Source of the DNA: Fragum whitleyi
Lineage: Eukaryota; Mollusca; Bivalvia; Cardiida; Cardiidae
Assembly (NCBI GenBank): GCA_948146395.1
Contig: OX411556.1
Coordinates: forward strand, 32,455,056 to 32,519,055
Length of the DNA stretch: 64,000 nucleotides
Direction of reading: 5' to 3'
The stretch's first letter is position 1. Each line of letters opens with the position of its first letter. Shown piece by piece: positions 22,501 through 31,181 of the stretch. Made by a program: the position numbers and the translations under genes. The notes beneath the pieces were generated by a model. The model saw only the letters and a program-made list of their open reading frames with translations. It made no database searches and had not been told where the DNA came from.

Positions 22501-22540
22501 TTTCTTGGATTCCATTTCTCTTCTTAAGCGAATCCGTCAT
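5613..22540 (-). CDS. SLC23A1-like: SLC23-family nucleobase/ascorbate transporter, complete, 12 coding exons
   Basis: Exons (minus strand, 5' to 3'): 22540-22343, 21286-21129, 19934-19825, 18085-17997, 16647-16466, 15468-15348, 14445-14289, 13912-13659, 13210-13046, 7171-7063, 6334-6239, 5818-5613. Every junction is GT-AG and all phases agree, giving about 614 residues; human SLC23A1 is about 600. Family hallmarks seen: Q66-H67 of the TM1 QH motif, a glycosylated loop (residues 156-185), SIGDYYACAR (365-374), NRGIxTEG with E393, the transporter signature ending T422-K423, and LDNTVPG near the last membrane segment. The family are multi-pass plasma-membrane carriers: vertebrate members co-transport Na+ and L-ascorbate, others carry nucleobases. 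The first signature position is Ile (I414) instead of Gln/Glu/Pro, so the substrate is uncertain. The start is the first Met of exon 1, before a hydrophilic N-tail. Confidence 0.93.
6239..6334 (-). CDS. SLC23A1-like: SLC23 exon 11 (residues 515-546)
   Basis: Acceptor ACCAG completes Gly515, then YGAFDRIMSMLLRNPNLTGM and CFLDNTVP. The LDNTVPG motif is shared with vertebrate SVCTs. Donor GTATCA leaves one base. Confidence 0.92.
6726..6905. repeat. Recent 90-bp tandem duplication
   Basis: Two copies of a 90-bp unit starting TCATTGATAAGCAGTTTCGA (6726 and 6816) differ at about two positions. It lies in SLC23 intron 10 with no gene content. Confidence 0.9.
7063..7171 (-). CDS. SLC23A1-like: SLC23 exon 10 (residues 479-514)
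   Basis: Acceptor TTTCAG, then VTQMSSPRNMAILGLSTFLG (mammalian FVDMNSSRNLF...). It ends NPVNT plus one base before donor GTACAT. It is separated from exon 9 by a ~5.9 kb intron holding a large inverted-repeat element. Confidence 0.92.
7484..7514. repeat. Poly-T run (31 nt)
   Basis: Uninterrupted T run inside the large element; length is likely variable or an assembly compromise. Confidence 0.9.
10216..10941 (+). mobile_element. Pearl-like element with TGACCTTGACCTTTGACC units
   Basis: Three ~150-bp units each hold GTGACCTTGACCTTTGACC (10411, 10555, and a variant at 10700). They are followed by a GGACGGACGG microsatellite (10830-10890) and a terminal hairpin CCCCCCTC-TACTTCGTAGGTGGGGGG. The same family lies at 45320-45786. 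Confidence 0.8.
12296..13045. other. SLC23 intron 9, remainder
   Basis: A solo CATCGTGAAATTGATAAG end near 12333 and an A-rich run at ~12944-12985. Otherwise nothing. Confidence 0.4.
13046..13210 (-). CDS. SLC23A1-like: SLC23 exon 9 (residues 424-478)
   Basis: Acceptor TTACAG, then VASRSVFVCAG (after the signature), PYPVLGGAILVMFG and VISHLQ before donor GTATAT. The conserved P-x-P-[VI]-L-G-G turn between membrane helices is intact. Confidence 0.94.
13659..13912 (-). CDS. SLC23A1-like: SLC23 exon 8 (TM7-TM10, substrate-site exon, residues 339-423)
   Basis: Contains SIGDYYACAR, HAVNRGILTEG (E393) and the family signature. The signature reads I-N-A-G-A-I-A-I-T-K, against the usual [Q/E/P]-N-x-G-x4-T-[R/K/G]. 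Every position fits except the first, which is Ile. Donor GTAATT after AAG, phase 0. Bases around 13735 confirm ATC AAC GCT GGT. Confidence 0.95.
14289..14445 (-). CDS. SLC23A1-like: SLC23 exon 7 (residues 287-338)
   Basis: Acceptor ATCTAG, then TM segment FNWLLCGLLTYVGAFTDNP and GYRARTDAR, near-identical to the mammalian FQARTDAR. It ends IPYP plus one base before donor GTATGT. Confidence 0.93.
14550..15001. mobile_element. MITE with CATCGTGAAATTG terminal repeats (copy 1)
   Basis: The left end TACAGTTAGATACATCGTGA and the right end CAACTTCACGATGTTGTTAT are inverted. The interior is rich in CATTCATTC/ACTCACTC. About 450 bp, in SLC23 intron 6. It shares both ends with 23941-25797; a solo end occurs near 12333. 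Confidence 0.65.
15348..15468 (-). CDS. SLC23A1-like: SLC23 exon 6 (residues 246-286)
   Basis: Acceptor TTTCAG. The first base completes Ser246, followed by a hydrophobic TM segment and a basic loop ending FPVHKIFA; donor GTGAGA, phase 0. The mammalian counterpart is the segment ending QIFKMFP. Confidence 0.9.
16085..16300 (-). mobile_element. Pearl-like 3' end fragment (reverse orientation)
   Basis: CACCCCTTCAAAGAAGAGGG, then GGTCGGTCGGTGGGTCG and CCGTCCGTAGACC, then GAGCATATCTCAAGCTATGG: a hairpin end, microsatellite and start of a tandem unit, in reverse. Confidence 0.5.
16466..16647 (-). CDS. SLC23A1-like: SLC23 exon 5 (residues 186-245)
   Basis: Starts LQGSLMAVG (mammalian EVQGAIM) and includes RFIGPLTIVPTK, ending in WGITF plus two bases before donor GTAAGT. 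The acceptor TTTCAG is only 12 nt from the terminal repeat of a MITE at 16660. Confidence 0.92.
16660..16889. mobile_element. GCCTGTGC-type MITE next to SLC23 exon 5
   Basis: The left end GAGCATGTGCATGAAATGTT and the diverged right end AAATTGTTGAAAAATTAACC match the ~29-bp inverted ends of the family. The middle has CAGTCTGTGCATCCGTACAG, which is shared by all copies. The left edge is 12 nt from exon 5. Confidence 0.7.
17611..17853. mobile_element. GCCTGTGC-type MITE (best-preserved copy)
   Basis: The ends GAGACTGTGCGTGAGATTTC and GGAAATGTCACGCACAGGCT are clear inverted repeats. The core CAGCCTGTGCATTTGCACAG is present. SLC23 intron 4. Confidence 0.75.
17997..18085 (-). CDS. SLC23A1-like: SLC23 exon 4 (extracellular loop, residues 156-185)
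   Basis: Found by phase: exon 3 leaves one base and exon 5 starts in phase 0, and this 89-bp segment (TTTCAG acceptor, GGTAAC donor) satisfies both. It encodes K-QMMNSTSVNGSMNTVDS and ends NIQR. It has two N-glycosylation sequons (N-S-T, N-G-S), as in the TM3-TM4 loop of vertebrate members. Another frame is also open, but only this frame joins both neighbours. Confidence 0.75.
18724..18966. mobile_element. Short MITE with CGTAGCCCAGCGTCA ends
   Basis: CGTAGCCCAGCGTCA (left) and its exact complement TGACGCTGGGCTACG (right) bound ~240 bp without open frames, in SLC23 intron 3. Confidence 0.6.
18967..19824. other. SLC23 intron 3, remainder
   Basis: Unique-looking DNA without motifs that could be assigned. 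A 101-codon minus frame (18879-19184) overlaps the MITE and has no family features. Confidence 0.35.
19825..19934 (-). CDS. SLC23A1-like: SLC23 exon 3 (residues 119-155, TM3)
   Basis: Acceptor TTTCAG. The first base completes Arg119, followed by IPIFQGATSVYIIPLL, equivalent to the mammalian RLPLFQASAF segment. The donor follows ATAA (GTAAG), leaving one base. The open frame runs 13 codons past this donor, but those codons do not resemble the family. Confidence 0.85.
20255..21115 (-). repeat. Degenerate ~42-bp minisatellite made of SLC23 exon-2 end plus donor
   Basis: About 20 imperfect units. The best (21000-21045) read on the minus strand TTTCGACAATAGCAATGACG then CTTGTTGGAATAAGGTTGG, against the real exon end GTTACGACAATAGCCATGAC then GCTTTTTGGAATAAGGTTAG. 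The unit is 42 bp (14 codons); in the exon frame a unit encodes VSTIAMTLVGIR, against VTTIAMTLFGIR in the exon. The array fills the exon-2-proximal half of intron 2. Plus-strand open frames here are artefacts of this array. Confidence 0.85.
21129..21286 (-). CDS. SLC23A1-like: SLC23 exon 2 (residues 67-118, TM1-TM2)
   Basis: Acceptor TTTAG precedes CAT (H67). The exon encodes the rest of TM1 and TM2 and ends GGAATAAG/GTTAGT, leaving two bases of an Arg codon. The last ~36 bases are the same sequence as the unit of the minisatellite that follows in intron 2. Confidence 0.88.
21688..21712. repeat. Poly-A run
   Basis: A-run of about 22 nt followed by GAAAAAAAG, between SLC23 exons 1 and 2. Confidence 0.8.
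21765..22236 (+). mobile_element. Pearl-like element (CCTTCGGCAAGTGGAGCT end)
   Basis: Units contain CATTCCAGTGAA... and CATATTTTTCAACTGATCAC. The end is ACCGGACGCACGACGGACAC then TAGCCTTCGGCAAGTGGAGC. Same family as 40640-42268. It ends ~100 bp from SLC23 exon 1. Confidence 0.65.
22343..22540 (-). CDS. SLC23A1-like: SLC23 exon 1 (residues 1-66, start codon)
   Basis: Encodes a charged cytoplasmic N-terminus, then the family-typical DMIYGINETPPFYIVIFCGI entering TM1. It ends in CAG followed by donor GTACG, phase 0. The final Gln is the Q of the QH motif, so that motif is split across intron 1. Confidence 0.9.
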
Positions 22541-23940
22541 AGCTTCTTAGTTTTAATATACTAACAAAAGTTTTGTCTAATTTCAACACTTTTTTATATG
22601 AATTTGGTCTTTTATACTAAAAAACAAAACTTATCCAATACGAATAAAATGCTCTTCTTTTAATGAACGTAGAGGAATAAGAAAACAAAATCCATGTATT
22701 ATTATGTACATTTAGACTCTGGCTAACAAACATGACCTCCCGTCATCAAATTAATGCATGGACATGTATTGTCAAAGCTAAATGTAAAGTTGAACTTTAA
22801 AGATAAAACGGGTATGGGGCAAGAAAACTTTAAGTCTTGTCATGCTGAACCAGCAATACTCTTGCTTTGGCAGGAGGCATAGACAAAGATCAGCCTGGCG
22901 ATGCATAAGTTCCGATCTTAGTGACACCACCTATTTTTAATTTTTAAGAAAGAAAAGTTTAAAAACGTTTTTTCCCCTAAAGAATGCTGACTTGTTTTCA
23001 TGCAGTTTTGCCAAAATCTTTTATCTGCATGATAAGGAATACATCTAGGCTGTAAAAAGGACCGGTTAGGCAGTTTTATTCGTAGAAATGCATAGGCGTT
23101 AATAGGACTTTGAAATTTATACGAACTCAGAAGGCGATCAACATAAAATATATAGGAAAATGATACGTGGACTGTGACAAAAATGAATGCGCTCCACCCG
23201 CTCCTCTTTTCTATAATTTGAGCGGTGGTGAATAATCAAAACATCGCAACTACAGCTTGAATAAGCTGTAGTTTCGATGTAAGCTGTAGTTACGATGTTA
23301 TGATCAATCACCATTGACATTTTTGGGGAGAGGATTTTATTTCTATTACGCACTTGCGTAATGGTAGTTATGCCCATGGAATAAGTAAGAATAGCAAGTT
23401 ATCGGCCCCAGTCTTTACTGTTCGAAGAGTAAGTGGGTATGGGCACAGTATTCTGAACGAATTCATACGTAAACCAAGCAATGACTCCTCCAGCGTTATC
23501 GGCTTTTTGTCACAGAACGCAAAATGGAAAGGTATTGATCCAAATCGTTTTAGGTGGCCCCTGCCGCTTGTCTTGTGATGCCACCAGCTGATCTGTCATT
23601 CAATATAGAAATAATGTTAATTTCCAAATTGTGTAATCAAAGCGGACATTTACAAAAAGGAGACCGGATACCGTATATCCTGAATTATAGGCATAGGATA
23701 AGAATAAACCCTAAAAAGCCACCGCAAGTGTTATATAATAAATTATTAAAAGATGCAATACGCTCATGTAGACAGATATATGCATGGTGTAAAAAAAAAA
23801 AATCTTATATAGAATTTGGTCGAAATGACACTGATCAGCAAAAATCACGCAATTCAAATCTGGTGAGGTTCATGCAGTTAGGTCGGTTTTCTTTTTCATT
23901 TGACGGTGTTTTAAAGATTGGTTATATCAATTAATTTAAC
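22541..23940. other. Upstream of the SLC23 start: leader/promoter region
   Basis: Should hold the SLC23 5' UTR and promoter (minus strand). No convincing TATA box was found. A 126-codon plus frame (23554-23934) lacks recognisable domains and was not called. Confidence 0.35.
23248..23300. repeat. Small hairpin with repeated AAGCTGTAGTT
   Basis: AACTACAGCTT-GAAT-AAGCTGTAGTT is a perfect 11-bp hairpin; a further AAGCTGTAGTTACGATGTT follows. No function assigned. Confidence 0.6.
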
Positions 23941-25797
23941 CACATCGTAAAATTGACACTCATCGCGATCAGAATCACTCGCTCAGTATTCCAATCATTC
24001 ATTTCAAACACTCGCTCCAATCACTCAAAAACGCTTTGAAATTGTTCAAAAACGGGTTCGAAATCGTTTAAAAAAGATCGACATTTCAAACAAATCGATA
24101 TAATACTTGCATGGTTTTATTGGCTGGCGTTTGTTTTTAAGCGTCCGACCGATTTGTCCATGAACTCAGTTAATCAGAAAAGTACGTAGATTTTATTAAG
24201 GGGGGAGGTGGGTAAATTTTTTATACCTTATTCAATTTGACGATTTAATTTTTTCCGCGTTACGCCAGTATAGCGGAAAAAGGCTGTCTTCTGGTTACGC
24301 CTCAGCTAAAGGTAAATTGTTATGAAGTTGTTTTGATATTCTGACCAATCAGAATGCACATGTAAGTCGTGGAGGGGTAGAGAATACAGGATTAAATCAG
24401 TTCTAGCGAGCACGTCAAATGATACATAAACGTTCAGTGTATAGTCCGTTTGACTTCTATATGGACCAACATTTCGCCGAAAATCTCAGAAATTAATTAA
24501 TGAAACGCATATTTTTCTTGTCATATCATTTTTTCCAGCTAATACCATGACGAATTTTGTTTTTCAGAATTTTTGAATGTAAAATAATGATTTTGTCCGT
24601 CCGTCTACATGTTAACTTTCAGCATTTCATACCTACTTGTGACTGTATTAAACGGAACAGCGAATTGTATAACAAAAATAGTACTGATTTGCATAGGGGC
24701 CGAGTCAAAAGAGTAAGATTTTAAGTGTATTGTATTACTATAAGTTCGAGTTTTTCAATATAATTTAGTTTGTCTAAGATTTTTGCTACTATTGGATATC
24801 AAATCCGTGTATATTCTCCCTTTCTTCAGAAACTGTTTGACCAGATAATTGATTATTGATTTTATTCATTCTGAGATGAACCCTATATTTACATGTTAAG
24901 ACCAATCAAAAAGCATTGTTAAACGAAGTAGTTGGGAATTTCACGAGGAAAACTTGATGAAAAGGCGAGTAATAACGGTAAAAATCACGTGCTATTTAAG
25001 TTGAAGATGACATGACCGTCGATATGCTAATTAGCATGTCCAAATAAGGAATAATGGACATTTCATCTATCAAAAGTTTAGTATAAAACCACGTGTTTTT
25101 ACTGTATATGTTGACATTTTCTTACTACTGAACAGCCTCCATCACCCCTCGTGTTTAAGAACGGACAATGCGAAAATATTAACATTAACTAGATAGACAA
25201 AATCATTATTTTGAAATCATTTTATTTTCAAAAAATATTTTTTGGAATGGTAATTAGCTGAAATTAAGATTTTACTACATACAAATCCTTTATTCAAACG
25301 CAATTTTATGCAATTGATGAAAAGGTTGGTCCATATAGAAGTCAAACGGACTATAATTGTATTTAATACCATAGATTTATGTAGAATTTTCTGTTATTTT
25401 GTATAGACTATGCGAAGTCCCACGCATGCCGCTGAGGAGGGCGCTGAACTGTTCTGGGATACAGCTTTTTTTTTCAGAGCCATCTTCTCTGTTTTTACGG
25501 CTGGACGTCGCGTTCCTTGCTATGATGCGGACCACTTGTGAATGCATTGTATTGTACCTGTTTCACTCCATCGTTGTGTATCTAGCATGCGTCGCAATCG
25601 GCAATAAAGTATAGAAAAGAGATTGTTGTAATTTCTGGTATGGAAGAAGAGAGCGAGGTTTTTAGCAAAGTATAGAGAAGACATTATCAATTATGTTTTA
25701 CCTCCATTAAAATCATTCAAAACTCCCTCGACACATTCAATTAAATTTCATTCAAAAATCATTCATCTTGTTATTTTCACGATGTGATTATCTGTAT
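23941..25797. mobile_element. CATCGTAAAATTGAC element (copy 2), carrying a nested MITE
   Basis: Left CACATCGTAAAATTGACACT and right TTATTTTCACGATGTGATTA are inverted and match copy 1 (14550-15001). The internal CTCAAAAACGCT and CATTCAAAA blocks are shared as well. The element at 24440-25355 interrupts it, so this one is older. Confidence 0.65.
24440..25355. mobile_element. Nested MITE with perfect ~30-bp inverted ends, TA-flanked
   Basis: TATAGTCCGTTTGACTTCTA (24440 on) continues to GGACCAAC, and 25325-25355 is its exact complement over 31 bp. If TA is the target duplication, the element reads TAGTCCG...CGGACTA, consistent with Tc1/mariner-type insertion. The ~850-bp interior has no transposase frame. 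Confidence 0.85.
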
Positions 25798-26384
25798 ATA
25801 TCTTATAAACGCTTCTTTTTTTAACGCAATCAATCTTATTTGACAGCAGCAGATCTAGGCCTGTAATTTCTACCAAAAAGATCAGATAGATCCAGATTTT
25901 TAAAATTTCATCAATAGAAAATCGTCATCTGCGAACACCCTCCAAATGTTGACCTATTTAAATATTTTTGCATTGTAAGAGTCCAATTTTGAATTAATTC
26001 ATTAGCTAAATTATGCAGCCAAATTTAAGAAGACTTCAACTAATTACGAGTGAATGAACTCCAAACTTTTAATCGATCACACGTAAAGCGGCCATCTGAG
26101 ATGCGCAATAAAAGCTTTCAGCCATTAGGGAATTTCAACTATTACGAGCGCTGGATGGTAACATCTAGTCAATGTCGGCATTGGAAGAAAGTCATTTAAT
26201 GGGCATCATAGTTATTAACCCTAGCATAGAGGCTGTTTCAACCAAACAATGCCCAGTCTAAAAGCTATGGCACATGTTGTAAAGGGGCTATCACGATAGA
26301 CTGCTCCGAGTTTCCATGGTGATCAAGTTGTTTTTGTTTTTTTAGATCGCACGAAAATATTCATATTTATCGTGGGAGATATAT

Positions 26385-26552
26385 AGAGGATATTGAATGA
26401 GTGGTCATAGAATACCGAGTTTATTAAACGAGTCATCTATAAACAGATAAAAACGAGGCTGCGCCGAGTTTATATCTGTTTATGGATGACGAGTTTAATA
26501 AATTCTGTATTTGATGAGCAAATCCTATATTCTATTTATAATTTGACCCGAT

Positions 26553-26586
<34 letters not shown>

Positions 26587-26810
26587 AAAAACTCGTCGAA
26601 ATTATTGAAATTCAACATTTCAATTTTCCGCGAAACTTATTCCGCCGTTTAAACTGACGTCACAATATGACGTCATTTTCGCGGTTACAAAATAGCGTTG
26701 CTATTCGTTTATAGCTCATTTGCATAGTTATTCCACTAGTGCAAAAACACCCGTGTAATATCAAAATTATTCAACGGGGTTATTTCTTTCCCGCAACGTA
26801 TGTCATATTA
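26385..26810. repeat. Dispersed ~420-bp repeat (copy 1) with two CRE palindromes
   Basis: Shares GAATGAGTGGTCAT, AACGAGGCTGCGCC, TATCTGTTTAT and TATAATTTGACCCGA with 46155-46560 and (inverted) 48275-48682. This copy has two perfect TGACGTCA sites (26655 and 26668) and a ~33-nt poly-T run at 26552-26584. Confidence 0.75.
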
Positions 26811-27358
26811 TAATCTGCGATTTTACAGCGTTTATGTCGATATCACGGCGCTCTCATCACTTTCCTATGTCGATTCATTGCGTTCCTACTGTAATCATTG
26901 ACTGCGCTCCTATGACACTTTTACTGTGCGCTGATGGAAATGCATCGGCGATTGCACCGCGCTCGCATGGCGAGTCTCCAGCTTTTTTCGCAGAGAGTAA
27001 ACTGCGATGCTCTTTAGACTGTTTGAATATTTTTTTCTCCCTGCCTTTCCTTGTTCGTTTTTGAAGTACACATAAGTCTGCTAGAGGAATAAAAGAAAAA
27101 AAAAGCCAAATGCCAAACCATAAGAGTAAAGGACCAAATAAGAATATGCATTGTATCAATTTCACTCTGAATGCCTTTCGAGGCTCAGTCATCATTTTTT
27201 TTTCTTTTTGTAATTTCTATCGAAATATGTAGGCACTTTGTGACAATTCCGAACATCGTCGTTATTTTGACGACGAAGAGTGCAGTTGGGACGAGGTAAA
27301 TCGCAGTAAAGTCGCCGTACAAGCGCTACTGCCCTTCTGAGTCGTTTTCACTTCTATA

Positions 27359-28216
27359 CTAGTCAAAACTTCTAACCGGCCACTTTAAAAACAAAGATAA
27401 TTTTTTCTGTGGTGTGTGGATTTTCAGGAAATTTGCTATGTGAAGTTTTAAGCAACTTTCCAGATGATTTTGGCGAAAAGTTATCGTTATTTCATTGAAT
27501 TTAAAGCGCAACATGAGAAAAGCTCAAAAAGCTCTAAATTTACACAGAGCTCAAAATATTGTCAATGTAGCGATTTTTGTCTCATGGGTTGTTAGCTGCA
27601 ACATAGACTAGGAAAAAAACTGAAAATGTTCGACCATTGTGCGCGGCATATGACCCTAGAAGAAAGTGATAGAGCTTATGTATGCAGAAAAACGGTTCCT
27701 AGAAACAACACCTAAAACAAGTTTTTTTCAAAAATGCATAAAACATAGACTGATAATTCCTGTTGAGATACAAAATGTAGGATAAGTGAAAAAAATCAGT
27801 TTGACGCATCGTTTTTTTCACACCAGACCATATTTAAGCATAATCGCTAGATGAAATGGTTTGCCGGTTGAATTTAAACACCACTTTACCATGCCTCCTA
27901 TTCTTTCTGTTTCTCCTGTAGTCAAAGATCAGACAAAATTGACAATGTTTTCTGATTTTTTTCTTGGTCTGGGTTTCAGCTAACGATTTGCGTACTTTGG
28001 TTTGTTGAAAGTGTAATATCCCGAGCTCAATTAAGATTTAGAGCTTTTTGAGCTTTTCCTTTATTACACATCCAAATTTGATAACTATTGGTAAATCATA
28101 ATAGAAATCCATGTACATTATGCTTAAAAATTCACACATCAAATTTCATTAAAATATTAGAACTTTTAAAAAAGTTATCGTCATTTTTAAAGTGGCCGGT
28201 TAGGACTTTTGGCCAG
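27359..28216. mobile_element. MITE with CTAACCGGCCACTTTAAAAA ends
   Basis: Left CTAGTCAAAACTTCTAACCG then GCCACTTTAAAAA; right is the inverted TTTTTAAAGTGGCCGGTTAG then GACTTTTGGCCAG. TA flanks both sides. Subterminal AGCTC-AAAAAGCTCTAAAT is also inverted near the right end, so the pairing extends inwards. Confidence 0.8.
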
Positions 28217-28754
28217 TATATAATACTGCGATACCATGGCGCTTTCACAATGTTGTTGACGATCCCCTTACGGAAGCTACCACGATCTCGCATCTCTATT
28301 ACTACGATTTTGACACGTCGCGATCACACGGCGATTGTTTTTGTGCGTGCGTTAAAGTGCGCGCAGTAAGATCGCGATGTGTCGTAAGATCGCGATGTGT
28401 CGAGCTTCGGCGTTCTATGCGATAACACGATGTTCTCAATGTCATCTCACTGCACCCTAACTGCGATTAAGGCGAGGTCACGGCGTCCTGTGATCCCAAA
28501 GCTATTTGAGAATTTTCTTTCAAGCATTAGACCTGCCCATGATAGATGACAACTGTTTCAAAGTATCTTGAAATCCATCCTCAATGTGGGGGCTGTTGCT
28601 CTTGACAAGGCCAATTTTAACATTTTGATTTGACCCGTAACATTTGACCCATCTTTCAAATAGCATATCTTCTTATGATGGATAACGATTTCACCAAGCT
28701 ACCTAGAAATCAGAAGACAGTTCTGATACTAATGAAACCATTTTCTCTCCAAGC

Positions 28755-28850
28755 CTTCAGCATCTCATCCCACATGGTTTAATGATTATCGTACCATTGG
28801 TGGGAGACGAAACAAGGGAAAGGATTGTGCCTCTACTGCCAATCAAACTC
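28755..28850 (-). mobile_element. SINE fragment
   Basis: CATCTCATCCCACATGGTTT...CCATTGGTGGGAGACGAAAC matches the body of the SINE at 34014-34287. The tRNA head and tail are missing. Confidence 0.5.
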
Positions 28851-29039
28851 AGTAGAGCTAAAATTAACAAAAAAACTTTTCCTTCCGTAGAAAATTGGGA
28901 ATCGGTTTATCACTTTAAATCTCATAACTAAAGGTACTATTATTAATTCCTTTTTAATCTTTATTGTTCATGTAAGTCCAAAACAAGAAATTTACAAAAT
29001 TCTCTCTCTCTAATAGATCCACGTACTCTGAATGTTGAA

Positions 29040-29470
29040 GCAATGAAATGATGTTGGGTCAAGGTTCGTGTTTGACCCTTAAATCAGGAATTTGACCCTC
29101 AAAAATTTGAAAAATCTTTATTTTGACCCATAATTTTCATGTCAGAGGGGGTGGCGGGGGGGGGGGGGGGGGGATTTTGACCCTTTAAATTTTCAGAAAT
29201 GCATCTCAAAACTGATGCAAATAGTAAATTATTCGAAGTAATTGTTTCCTTTATATCTTTATAAGAGAATCATATTCAAATGAATCTGTTATAAAGATAT
29301 GAAAGAAATAAGACACTCATCAGCAAAACCAAAACTTTATTTTCCTATTATATCCCCACTTTTTACGATTTTGACCCCTTCAACAGCAGGTTTGAGTTTG
29401 AGCAGATTTGTCCCCTAGAATTTAAACTGAAGGGGTCATTGACTCCTTAACTTGAAAAGCTAGCACAAGC
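29040..29470. repeat. TTTGACCCT-rich repeat with G-run
   Basis: Repeated TTTGACCCTTAAA/TTTGACCCTCAAA blocks and a long G-run near 29156-29173. The same blocks flank the pearl-like element at 33197, where the repeat is split (33140-33196 and 33459-33670). Moderate-copy repeat, class unknown. Confidence 0.5.
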
Positions 29471-30469
29471 CCTGTTAGGTGTTGATAAAACTTACAGGCA
29501 CTTGCAGTACTTAAGTGCTAGGTTGTTGATATAATGTGCATGTTTGCGCCAATTGATTATATTTCATTTTAGTCTTCAAAACACTGGTATCTTTTCTCCA
29601 AAAACAGCCAAGCCGAAAAAAGTATTTTCAAAATGAATACTGACTCACAGTAAGTGCATCCAGTGCTGTCAAAACTTTGATTTTAATGCAATTTTGCCAA
29701 TGTTTATTTATTCTAGGGATGGTACCTTTGTGATTGAGTACTCAAGTACTCATTTAGAATTGACGCATTTTTATTATTGGGTTTGAGGCATATTGAGATA
29801 GGGTTTTTACCGCATACCTTCCGTCTAACTGAAAGCCTATTTGGTTGCTTATTTATAAGGAGAAACGTTAATGTGTTGGATACATGCTAAGAGAGTGACA
29901 TTTCTCTAAAATATCTTAATGTTATTCGGCAATTTGACCATCTTGACCTTGGTAGACATTACAAGGTAAGTACAACATCGATAAGCCTGAGTTATAAGGT
30001 TTTAACATGAAGATAAAACACTCTGTTGATCCGCAGAGGGCTTGATCATTTCTATCAAAAGGAAATCTAGCGGTCGTTCAGCTAAAATGCATCTACCCTC
30101 AGCAGGTTACCAAAAAAGCTGAAGGTGCGAACATTTTATGACATTGGTTGACAGCACGAACAACAACTGTTGACACTTGTTTGCAAATTTGGAAACTAAT
30201 TGGATACGATAATTGGCACTTTATCAGTTGTTGAATTGCTAAGTTTGTACAGCATTGAAAATGAAAGATCGATATTTTGAAAATTTGAGAAAATGTTTAA
30301 AAAAAAAAGTTTAGTTATGATTTTTCTTATGATAATTTTCTTTCCAATTACTCCATTAGGGAAATAGGTAATCAATACTCAGACGTTTGATTGACTACTT
30401 AATTAATCGGGTAAACGTTCACATCATTAATTTATTCATCAAAATAAGAGTGAGCCTGTATCACAGACG
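29471..30469. other. Intergenic, nothing firm
   Basis: TCTAGGGATGGTACCTTTGT...GAGTACTCAAGTACTC at ~29713 resembles a hAT-type terminus, but no partner end was identified. Confidence 0.3.
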
Positions 30470-30560
30470 TATACCTGGTAAAGTGTAGAAAAAAGGATCC
30501 GGTGTAGAAACGAGATTGTTTCTACACCGGACACTTTTTTACTACACTGTACCAGGTATA
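30470..30560. repeat. Long inverted repeat just after the SNAPC1 stop
   Basis: Arms TATACCTGGTA...GGTGTAGAAAC and GTTTCTACACC...TACCAGGTATA flank a 6-nt loop and pair over about 40 bp with few mismatches. It starts 32 nt after the SNAPC1 stop, so an RNA hairpin would form in the 3' UTR. It could also be a small fold-back element. Confidence 0.75.
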
Positions 30561-30590
30561 AGACTTTGTGTGTCACAGTTTTGTTTAATC

Positions 30591-30596
30591 TTTATT
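30591..30596 (-). promoter_or_regulatory. AATAAA overlapping the SNAPC1 stop codon
   Basis: The last codons AAG AAA TAA A contain a perfect AATAAA that includes the stop. Another AATAAA lies at 30431-30436 (minus) and is better placed for cleavage after a normal 3' UTR. Confidence 0.4.
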
Positions 30597-31181
30597 TCTT
30601 CTTACTCTTTGGGACACTGGGTTTTTTGGATTTCTTCACAATTTTCTGGTGGAGTCTCTGTACCAGTTTCTTGTTTAGTTTTTCCTGAGCTGTTGGCTCT
30701 ACTTGATCCTCTTCAATCTCAGATTTGACGATACTTTTCTTTCCGGGCTTTTTTGGTGACTTATCTTTCTGCCGATTAACGCTTGTTTTTTGTTCTCCTG
30801 GTTCAGCCAGATCATAATCTGGCTTCTCCTCTTTAATTGCCATCTTTTTCTTCTTTTTGTCTTTCTTAGGTTGTTTAGTATCATCGATACTATCATTATC
30901 ATTCTCTAATGAAGTGTCAAATTGATTGCCGATTCGCTTCTTTTTACGGGGAGATTCACTTTTATCCGAGTCTGATCTTAAGTCGATTTCCACCTTATTT
31001 GGTCTCTTCTTGGGTGAACTGCCATCTGATGTTGAATCTTTACTAACATTACTTTGTTTATTATTTTCCGTATTTGTATCAGATTCTGTCTCTGTTCCAG
31101 ATTTTGTCTTTGAGGATTTTTTCTTAGCTTTACCTTTAACAAGTTTCTTCCCTTTATTCGATGTCCCTTCTGTTTCAGAGC
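30592..31181 (-). CDS. SNAPC1: SNAPC1 exon 10 (Lys/Ser/Glu-rich tail, stop)
   Basis: 195 residues plus TAA, dominated by Lys, Ser, Glu and Asp, with repeated basic patches (for example KKDKKKKK and SPRKKKR). This is probably disordered and nuclear. The open frame continues 30 codons upstream of the acceptor, but that part is MITE sequence. The real acceptor is TTATGCAG at 31182-31183, confirmed by the phase of exon 9. Confidence 0.88.

Noticed and set aside
23554..23934. 126-codon frame as an extra gene
   Set aside because: No recognisable motif, biased towards AT-rich codons, ends at a repeat boundary.
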